Part shown: piece after piece, positions 56,269 to 64,000 of the stretch
Position numbering within the stretch: the first letter of the stretch is position 1
Layout of the letters: each line of letters starts with the position of its first letter
NCBI GenBank assembly: GCA_032622095.1
Contig: CP136062.1
Span: 228,610,578 to 228,674,577, forward strand
Source: Siphonodentalium dalli
Lineage: Eukaryota > Mollusca > Scaphopoda > Gadilida > Siphonodentaliidae
Length of the DNA stretch: 64,000 bases
Reading direction: 5' to 3'
Translations under genes and position numbers: made by a program
The notes under the pieces: generated by a model
What the model saw: the letters and a program-made list of their open reading frames with translations, nothing else
Database searches by the model: none
What the model was told of the DNA's origin: nothing

Positions 56269-56414
56269 TCTTCAACTCGTTATGTTAGGATATAAGATTT
56301 TATGAAACCCTTTCGATAAATATGATTCACAACTCGTCTACGACTCGTTGTGAATCAAAGTTATCAAACGAGTTTCATAAAATCTTATATCCCATGCAAC
56401 GTAACTCGTTGGAG
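56269..56414. mobile_element. 146-bp palindromic MITE at the LINE 5' edge
   Basis: Left TCTTCAACTCGTTATGTTAG with ATATAAGATTTTATGAAAC. The right side is its complement (GTTTCATAAAATCTTATAT then AACGTAACTCGTTGGAGA). The inner arms ATTCACAACTCGT/ACGACTCGTTGTGAAT meet at the centre. The open frame of the following LINE fragment starts inside this MITE, so its first 30 or so residues are not LINE sequence. Confidence 0.88.
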
Positions 56415-57054
56415 ATCCTCTGTATCTTGACAAACATGCGTGGAGCATCTAAAATACTCGAAAAACTAATGCAAAAACGTTTAGTTGATTTTCTTAATGA
56501 ATCGGACATCGTATTGAAACATCAGTACGGATTTCGCCCTAACCATTCAACTTATCATCCCTTCATTCATCTACTGGATCATATTGTGAACAATAACGAC
56601 AAGCCCACGAAAGATTCTACCATAACCCTTTTTCTTGATCTGTCCAAAGCTTTTGACACAATAAACCACGACATCTTATTTACAAAAATGGAACATTATG
56701 GAATTAGAGGCATGGCAAGCGAAAGATTTCGAAGCTATCTCAATGAGAGACGACAATACGTAGAATGCAATGGACGTAAGTCAAATCTCTTTAAAACTTT
56801 ATGTGGTGTTCCTCAAGGACCATTACTCGGGCCCATAATTGTTCTCCTCTACGTGAACGATATGTAAAATGCAACTACTATGGAACCGTTATCATATGCC
56901 GACGATACAACCCTTATGGACAGTGGACAAAATGAGGCGTTAATCCAAAGTTATGTCAATAACGAATTAAGAAATCTATCTGACTGGTGTTGCTGTAACA
57001 AACTAGCCATCAATGATAACGAGCAATTATATGCTCTTGGAGTCACAAAACAAT
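56415..57054 (+). pseudogene. LINE reverse transcriptase, 5'-truncated fragment (host LINE, part 1)
   Basis: Non-LTR reverse transcriptase of CR1/Jockey type, which copies element RNA into DNA at a nicked target. Visible motifs in order are SKILEKLMQKRL, HQYGFRPNHST, FLDLSKAFDTINHDIL (motif A, Asp at about 56637), YGIRG, GVPQGPLLGP (motif B, at about 56805, Pro where Ser is usual), VNDM, and YADDTTL at 56895-56915 (motif C, both catalytic Asp present). One in-frame TAA (56865-56867) separates motifs B and C; a second stop follows KQ at about 57052. The endonuclease and N-terminal RT are missing, and the thumb and C-terminus are absent here. The likely continuation is at 59461-60105. Dead copy. 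Confidence 0.9.
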
Positions 57055-57109
57055 GAAACAACTGGAATACAATTAAAACAATGAAACCGAACTTCGACGG
57101 TTAGGGAAC

Positions 57110-58830
57110 ATGACTAAATTACAAAGTACAGTGGAACATTTTTCTTCATTCTTACCTACACCATGTAATGAAACACTTTATTCCCGCCCTACTACACCAG
57201 AAGAATTACAAAGAATGGTATCTTCTTGTAAAGTAAAACATAGCACAGACTGTGATGGTCTTACTTATCCACTGATGAAGAGTGTCATAAATGAAATTTC
57301 CCAACCTCTAAGCTATATTATTAATCTATCTGTGGAAACTGGAATTATTCCTGATCCCTTTATTTAAATCTGGAGATCCAAAAATGTTATAAAATTATCG
57401 CCCTATTAGTATTCTTCCTACATTTTCAAAAATCTTAGAAACAATTGTCTGTTTAAGACTTGTCGAATTTCTTAACAAGCATGATGCCCTCTATCACAAT
57501 CAATATGGATTTCGCAAAGAGCCCTCTACAATTCACCCGATACTGAAGTTAATTAACGACGTGGGTCTAAATAATGATATGAAAACAAAAGATTGTACAC
57601 TCTCTGCTTTTATCGACTTCTCCAAAGCTTTTGATACAATAAACCACAAAATTCTATTAAAAAAACTTGTAACCTATGGAATAAGAAGCAAAGCCAATCA
57701 TTGGTTTATAAATTATGTGGATCTAGAAGGTAGGGTTTCATCTAAACTTCCCATTAACATGGAGTCCCCCAGGGATCTGTGGCTGGGCCGATTCTCTTTT
57801 TGATTTCTGTAAACGATATGCACAAATCTACTGCCTTGTCATTGTTATCTTTTGTAGATGACACCACTGTGTACTCCTCAAACCATAACCTTGATTATTT
57901 CTATGACAACTTTAACAATGAACTTGCAAAACTAAGTAAATAGGCTATCACTAAACACTAAAAAAAACAAAATATATGCTGATACAACCTAAAAATGGCC
58001 CATATATAGTTGGAAATCACACACTAACTATAAACGGAGAGCAAGATAAGAATTGGAGTAGACTGTCAGGAGAAATCATTTAAGTTTCTTGGAATACACA
58101 TTGATGAACACCTATCATTCGAACATCACGTGAAAGCTATTTGTGCAAAAATTAGTAACTCCTTATATGCTATAAATCGAGTAAAAAGTTCCCCCCGTTT
58201 GACTATCTCGGTATGCTGTATCTTACATTAGTACACTCCCATATTCTCTATGAAATTGAGCTATGGGGCAATGCCCGTACCCACAACCAAGTTGTTGTTT
58301 TACAGAAAAAAGCTATCCGAGCCATTAACAAAAAAACGCTACAATAGCCATACTGAACCTTTATTTAAAACTAACAACATTTTGAAATTACAAGACCTTT
58401 AGATGCAACGGGTATGCCTTTATATGCACAACTGGATGAATACCAACCTCCACAAGTCATGTAATAACAGCTTTAGCATATAAATACACCCGAGTATGAA
58501 TACCAGATCAACAGGCAAAATTCGAGAAACAAAAATCACGAATTAAATTCACAGACAAATTGCCTCTCCATGTTTTTGCGAAAACCTGGAATAATCTTAA
58601 TAAGGCTACCCAAAATATTCGACCTAAGTCGGCCTTTGTGAACCACATTTCTAAGACAATTATTGGGAATTATTCACTGACTGTTAAATGCACAAACCAA
58701 TTTTGTCCAGATTGCTCAACATTAACACAGCTCACTATGTATTTTGGTACTAAACGGAAAAAAGAATACGTCAATATAAGTCGTACCTCACTTATTTGCG
58801 ATATGATTTTAGATTTTTGATTTCTTATTA
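57110..58830 (+). pseudogene. Reverse transcriptase ORF of second LINE, frameshifted
   Basis: Reading across frames, PTTPEELQRMVSSCKVKHST and DGLTYPLMK (57190-57290) are followed by a frameshift near 57361. Then come NYRPISILPTFSKILE, NQYGFRKEPST, FIDFSKAFDTINHKIL (motif A at 57609-57635), a frameshift near 57755, and GVPQGSVAGPILF (from 57761). FVDDTTVYS (57851-57877) is motif C, with FVDD where FADD or YADD is usual. Downstream are FLGIHIDEHLSFEHHVKAIC (about 58085) and a C-terminal LPLHVFAKTWNNLNKAT. It ends with VKCTNQFCPDC (about 58683-58715), a C-x4-C-x2-C arrangement. Multiple stops; nonfunctional. Confidence 0.88.
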
Positions 58831-59327
58831 ACTCTCATCTTATTTAAATGCAATAACCTATTACTGTTGTCTCATTCACATCGCGCGTTCTGGCAGGTGC
58901 CTAGTTCAGTGCTATTGCGGTGGAAAATATTTATATGGAAAATATATATTGATTTTATATATTTACTAATACATTAAAAATTATATTTACCATATATATA
59001 CTTTTTATGCCTAATGATATATGTGCATGTGGAATTTCAGTATAACATTTTAATATTATCTTGCAAATTTAATCAAAGAATTCACTTATGGATAAAGTTC
59101 GATGATCTAAACGAAATATAAAACAGTCCACTTGCACCATTAAATAAATTGAATGCTGTAGTAAACTGACAAATTCTAATCTAGACGAAATATTTAATAA
59201 ATAATTCGTGTCATAACGACTTAACTTAATTCTGAACAAATGGACAAACGACGATGTAACCAGATCTCACATGTCATGACCGGAGATTATTATCAAAAAA
59301 ATCAATAACAATAACTTTAATTTTAAA

Positions 59328-59369
59328 GTGGCGACAGGAAGACGACCTAATAGGTCATGTCGCCTCCAC
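59328..59369 (+). other. Conserved 3' UTR hairpin of second LINE
   Basis: GGCGACA (59330-59336) pairs with TGTCGCC (59358-59364). A 5'-side bulge GGAAGAC precedes an inner stem GACC/GGTC around TAATA. The same architecture with different paired bases is at 60394-60431. LINE reverse transcriptases commonly recognise 3' UTR structure; that role here is inferred. Confidence 0.65.
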
Positions 59370-59460
59370 ATGACTTGTCTATTTTTTTTATATTTACTTT
59401 TTTATGTACTAGATATTATATATGATTTGTCATGAAATAAACTATTCTGATTCTGATTCT

Positions 59461-60105
59461 GCGGAACGAATCGTTTGTTGAATTTTTAGGTATCCATATA
59501 GATACAAACCTGACCTTTAACAAACACATTTCCATTGTATGCTCAAAAATGGCACATGCAATTTATTGCATTAATAAAGTTTAACATGTTATCCCGAGCA
59601 AGGCTCTCAAACATTATACTTCGCCCCAATTCAAAGCCACTTAGTTTATGGCATCCAAAATATGGAGACATGTACCAGTAGTGAAGAAACTATATTTATT
59701 TTAAAAAACGAGCCATCAGAATTATATTTAACAACAAATAAGAAAACAAGAAAACATTTTAAAATTAGATGATTCACATAAATTACATGCATCCATTTTC
59801 ATTCATGATTGGTACTACGGTAGCTTACCGATGTCTTTTTCTGGTATGTATGGCAAGAGAGCAGAACCAAATAGACGACGACCTAATCCCATACTACAAA
59901 ACACATTCTGGACCATCCCTTTTTCTAAAGTTCTCCCATACCATTCATTCCCCTTTATGTGGAATTCCGTAGAAAGTAAATATACCTCAAAGGAATCAAG
60001 TCATGTCTTCCGAAAACGTTTGAAAGTGGATATAATTAATACCTATTCAGCGAGCGTTCGATGCAAAAACCGAAGATGCCCTGATTGCATAAACGAAACA
60101 TAATT
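59461..60105 (+). pseudogene. LINE C-terminal fragment (host LINE, part 2)
   Basis: Starts abruptly after the tail of the second LINE with NESFVEFLGIHIDTNLTFNK (from about 59472), which is the RT thumb region. KKRAIRIIFNNK (about 59704) and LPYHSFPFMWNSVESK follow, ending in VRCKNRRCPDC (about 60056-60088), again C-x4-C-x2-C. This is the part missing from 56415-57054, and there is no overlap between the two. Several stops and frameshifts; dead copy. Confidence 0.85.
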
Positions 60106-60535
60106 TTCTGCTAACAAATAAAAAAAAAATCACTCTTGTATACATGTTAATTAAAAAAAATCCCAAACTCTCACTCGCATTATTCTACTCGGTTCCACTC
60201 ACACATGTATATTCATAGTATTCATTCATTATATCGACCAAGTACGTGCCTATACATATGAACCACTTTTCGTACAATCGCCCTAACAACGCCTATTTGA
60301 AAAAAAACCCAGTCTGCACACGATGAACGTAACCCAAAAAACATTCAAATTAATTCGGCCATCTTTATCATATAATCTGTCACCACATTCAATGGTGATA
60401 GGAAGATAGTCAGTCGTGACTATATCACTCCTAGCAATATACATGTATAGTCTATTAATATTTTATTTATTTGTAATTGTAATTTTCAGGTGTGTATATA
60501 GTAAATACAAATTATCCTATCCCATCATATCTGTG
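60106..60535 (+). mobile_element. 3' UTR of the host LINE
   Basis: Noncoding sequence following the C-terminal fragment, with the hairpin described at 60394-60431. No clean tail is visible, so the right border is approximate. Confidence 0.5.
60394..60431 (+). other. Conserved 3' UTR hairpin of host LINE
   Basis: GGTGATA (60394-60400) pairs with TATCACT (about 60423-60429). The 5' bulge is GGAAGA, then TAGTC pairs with GACTA around AGTCGT. The bulge GGAAGA is identical to that of the second LINE while the stems have changed by compensating pairs. Confidence 0.65.
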
Positions 60536-61589
60536 TTTTCTGTAAGAGTGACCGACACCGATTAAGATTATCGAGATATAACCTTCGTTGGCAACCACTT
60601 CTTTTACAATATTTCCTGAACTGACAGATTATGAGTGAATTATATTTATATACTTTAGTGTTCACGTTTTATTGATATTCGCATTTGCAGCGGGATTGGG
60701 TGTCGGAAAAACATTTCAGACACATATAATACTGATATTTGAGGGACCCTCCCACCATTCAACCCAAATATTTTTCCATTTTAGCAAGTGTTTCCAAATC
60801 CCACCCCCTAGAATCATGTAACATGTTCATGCATTTTACTTTCGGATTGACCTAGACTGACACATTCCGGGTATTTAGTAAGTTTACAATACGAAATAAT
60901 TACATTATCTCCAAAAAATAGTTAAAAATTAGGAGGAAATGTTTCTTTTGCCGCAGAAAAAATTGCCTTTCGGTCATCTTATCCACCCTCCAACTCCTCT
61001 TACGTGCTCGTAAACAACTGTTTGACGCCCCCCCTTTGTTTGCAGCACTCGTTTGTGATAGTGCATCGGGGTGGTCATATCTTTAGGGATACACATTTAT
61101 TTTTTCGATATATCGAACGAAATCTTTTGAAAATTCCAGCTAAACATACTTCCGTGAATGTCACCTCAAATCGAAAATCAATTTCTCCCATTTGATTTTT
61201 CTGCGAGCGTAACGAGTTAATCAAGACATTATAAAACGCGACGAACTCGGATTATATAAGACAATAGTTTCTTAACAATCGCGGGGAGCAATTCATTATA
61301 TTGTCATATTGATCCAATACAGATAATTACTATACAACGAACAGAGGTGATCGAAAGAAAGACACAGCACGGACGCCATGACACTGGCTTCTGGTTGTGT
61401 ATTAATGTCCTGCTTGTGCACAGGAAATAAAATGTTATTACCCTCGGAATATACCCATACATATAATGGTTTTTACGCACCCAGAGTACCCAAGGAATAC
61501 ACCCGCGTATATATAGATGCGAATATTACGTCCACGGAGAGTACGGGAATACTCACGTGTGATGGCTGAAATTAAAATCAAGTACATGT
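60536..61589. other. No confident feature
   Basis: Mostly unique. A 63-codon frame at 61378-61569 reads YTHTYNGFYAPRVPKEYTRV and could be taken for a small exon, but I recognise no family and see no splice or start context. Confidence 0.35.
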
Positions 61590-61675
61590 CATGCCACCTT
61601 CACCCAAGGATGCACCAATGCAAGTGCACCCCATGCTACCTTCACCCAAAGATGCACCAAGGCCAGATGACCCCA
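61590..61675. repeat. 44-bp imperfect tandem duplication
   Basis: CATGCCACCTTCACCCAAGG and CATGCTACCTTCACCCAAAG begin two units with GATGCACCAA in common. Confidence 0.85.
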
Positions 61676-61997
61676 TAAGTATATTGTCCGTTAAAAGGCA
61701 GGACAATCGACTTTCTATCGCATCCACTAAGTTAATGCCATCTCATCTGTGAATATAAATAAAATATGTGTGGACCTTTGTTCAGCTGTCCCCAGTACTG
61801 CAACAACCTGAATAAAACATTAGTTATATTCAACTGAATAATGTATTACATTGTATAGTGTCACATCTACGTTTCCTCACTGTAAATAGGCTGGCATATC
61901 TCGATAGACAGCCACATTGGAGTATACCCATAATGTAAAGATGCCAACATTACTTCCGGCTATGCGCACGGTGGGAAATCATGTGGTTTCGAGTTGA

Positions 61998-62225
61998 TGA
62001 GTATCACGCATTCAAAATGCGATAGCAGACGCGATTAGAAACAAGAAAAAGAGTAAAACACTAGGATAATGATATATTACATAGTATTTTGGCAGCTACC
62101 AGCATATTCTATACTAGACTCTACTATTTTTCAAACAAGTTGATACCTCATTTGTGTCCAAACTCATAGTTGTTTGCTCTAACACTCTGACCAAAGTTGT
62201 CAGTCGAAGGATTGTCCTAGATGTG
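61998..62225 (-). repeat. Dispersed repeat related to the 45739 MITE
   Basis: GAGTATCACGCATTCAAAAT occurs here and at 45656. The segment CAAACAAGTTGATACCTCAT through TGACCAAAGTTGTCAGTCGA is the inverse of 45830-45930. Confidence 0.75.
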
Positions 62226-62251
62226 TGGACTTGTTAATGGTCAATTCTCAG

Positions 62252-62670
62252 TTAAGGTCAATTCACACCGAGTACGCGATTTGTACGGCCGTTGTTTGTC
62301 GTCCGTAGCGATTCAAAGCGCGCGATTTTTATATTCACAACGCTAACGACCATATTGCTGGCCACGACGCGATCACAACAGTGAGTTTATGCATCGTCGA
62401 TTTCTCGATTTGTGGCTTTTGGCGTCGCCAGTATAGAATACAGCAGAGGCAGAATAATGTCATACGCGGGACGAACTTACCACCTACGGCACTGGTTGTA
62501 GATTCCCTGCGACGGCAGCTGGTCCTATATATGTATATACCCAAAATTGTAACATACGTTGCTGTCACCGAGACCATATTCTATGAAACGGCTCACAAAC
62601 GGTATCAGTATCTGACGATCGAGGCCAATGTTTCGGTAACAGTTTGGATAGTGTTAGTTCTCTTATAAAA
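62252..62670 (+). mobile_element. Second copy of the 11717 element, left half
   Basis: Begins TTAAGGTCAATTCACACCGA. It matches 11717-11900 through GCGCGATTTTTATATTCACA and GACGCGATCACA, including the MxRRFL start near 62390, then diverges. The right end is not identifiable. Confidence 0.65.
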
Positions 62671-62850
62671 AGTTTCCATAGTTTACCATAGTAAAACATC
62701 AAAGTAAAACACCATAGTAAAACACCATATAGTAAAACGAGGCCAGTGTTTCAGATTGGAGAGTGTTTGTTCCCTTATAAAAAGTTTCCATAGTTTACCA
62801 TAGTAAAACACCATAGTAAAACACCATAGTAAATTTACAACCAAACATAC
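62640..62850. repeat. Tandem duplication with CCATAGTAAAACA
   Basis: Two units of about 110 bp, each with TTATAAAAAGTTTCCATAGT and TTACCATAGTAAAACACC, and with the 13-bp word CCATAGTAAAACA further repeated. Confidence 0.85.
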
Positions 62851-64000
62851 CGTTGTTAATTACTATGGTTTAACCGGCATGTCGACCATTTAGTTGACAA
62901 TTCTGCGGAAAGAGTTTTGGACCGTCCGAAAAATATACAACTATATTAGCTATTCGTAATTCTTATCAGTAGTAGTTCATTAAAAAATTAGACAGCTTCT
63001 TGTCTCCCCTGTAAAATCGTGACAACCGGCATACGACCTATTCGAACCAAACCGACTTAAAAAAAGTAGGCCACAGCTGTCGATTGTAATAACCCTTTTC
63101 CACAATTTCCCTGGACCTAATAGTCCAATCACCGATGGACAATCCCGGAAATCGAGCAATCTAAGTGATTGCCGCCCCAGGATATTAGGAGTCTGTGTAC
63201 AACATAACATTTTTTGTTACAGTCCGTGTCGTTTGTGCTACAGTGTCCAGGGACGTGGCTCCATTGGAATGTAGTAGGATGCCCGATTTGAAATTAACAA
63301 CTGCACCACCTTGAACCAGACGAAATTCCCAACTTTTTCGTCTGCACCCCTTTGGGTTGGAGTTTTCCAACTGACTATCATCAATCTTTACAACTGTTTG
63401 AGCTTTCTAACCAGATACAACTTGAGGTTATTTGTTTTTCATTCAGTCCAAAAATTTGACAAAAAGTTGTGAAATATGCATCTTTTGGTCTAGAAAACAA
63501 CAGATTCCACACTGAACAACCTATTTTTGTGTGTGAAATGACTAGATGAAGTATGAGAATGAGAAATATTCAGTAAGGTGTGGGGGAGGCAGAACAAAGT
63601 TCCCTCATGTCTTTTTTTTCAAACTATATCATCGATATTGACCCAGATGGGAATAAACAATGCATACTGAAGTATATACTGCATATAGCAGTATATTGTG
63701 TTACATAGGAGTGGTTATCATTTCTAAACCCATACTGAACCCCTCTGTCGGAGCCTGGATTCATAGAAATCATCACTGTTCAAGATTGTGACCCCAACAA
63801 AATTTGGCACTACCTGCTGCTAATCAAAAACATACTTCGCACAATGAAGACATACAAAAAACTAAAACAACATGCATTTAAAAACTCAAAACAAAAATCG
63901 TTGAACGTGTCTGTTTAACTGTGTAACAAAGCATTACACATTATCAATATCGAAAAGATATGTCATACATTGAAGGCTTATGCTATTTATATAAAATTTT
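62851..64000. other. No feature recognised
   Basis: No gene, array or inverted-repeat element that I can support. Confidence 0.4.

Larger units (their letters stand above)
57100..59460 (+). mobile_element. Second CR1/Jockey-type LINE, 5'-truncated, with 3' tail
   Basis: Contains the linker between endonuclease and RT, a broken RT, the C-terminal region, a 3' UTR of about 640 bp with a structured hairpin (59328-59369), and an (ATTCTG)n tail (59443-59460). Short simple-repeat tails are characteristic of CR1-like LINEs. It lies between two parts of another LINE and in the same orientation, so it probably inserted into that element. The exact 5' junction and a target duplication are not visible. 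Confidence 0.75.

Noticed and set aside
61378-61569. 63-codon frame reading YTHTYNGFYAPRVPKEYTRV
   Set aside because: The composition is protein-like, but I recognise no family and see no exon signals, so it is left as unannotated sequence.
1-64000. tRNA, 5S rRNA and snRNA genes
   Set aside because: I looked for GGTTCGAATCC-type B boxes and other conserved boxes by eye and found no convincing candidate on either strand. A covariance-model scan would be decisive.

Overview
This window looks like gene-poor, AT-rich nuclear DNA of a metazoan, probably a marine invertebrate. I found no intact protein-coding gene, no tRNA or rRNA gene, no operon structure and no bacterial signals. The animal assignment rests on decayed CR1/Jockey-type LINE reverse transcriptases, many short inverted-repeat DNA elements with TTAA termini, and many minisatellites. 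The recurring word ACATGTAT would fit a mollusc or another lophotrochozoan, but that is a weak inference.

Layout. 0-7 kb: a 31-bp minisatellite, an 85-bp tandem repeat, a mostly unique stretch, and a five-copy satellite of about 480 bp. 7-13 kb: a TTAA element and a duplicated block carrying a 30-bp array and a related 52-bp array. 13-20.9 kb: several MITEs, a 31-bp array of about 40 copies, and three TTAA elements lying end to end (18172-20355). 21-26.4 kb: inverted-repeat elements, one of which (22338-23398) holds a probable SAM-domain exon on the minus strand, then the first copy of a 500-bp LTR-like repeat. 26.4-28.1 kb: a 53-bp array and GAY-rich simple sequence. 28-34.5 kb: more elements and a degenerate repeat of about 250 bp, into which a TTAA element has inserted and in which empty sites survive. 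34.5-40 kb: mainly dispersed duplicates and a 30-bp array. 40-47 kb: foldback elements carrying CRE and CACGTG palindromes, and a TA-flanked element. 47-54.4 kb: an AAGTGCT-rich element, a divergent array of about 150-bp monomers, the second LTR-like copy, three copies of a dispersed repeat, and a 37-bp satellite with an 11-mer higher-order period. 54-60.5 kb: a TTAA element, a palindromic MITE and a LINE that appears to be split by a second LINE. 60.5-64 kb: mostly unique sequence with a few repeats.

The most unusual signal is a 69-bp near-perfect hairpin module. It has a 27-bp perfect stem, a single T.C mismatch and an inner GACC-ATA-GGTC stem. It occurs eleven times, usually as two copies in opposite orientation, inside elements with at least three unrelated terminal inverted repeats and two kinds of target site (TTAA and TA). 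Next in interest are the SAM-like exon inside a mobile element, a covarying hairpin in the 3' UTRs of two LINEs, and the chained TTAA insertions. All similarities come from reading within this window; no database was searched.
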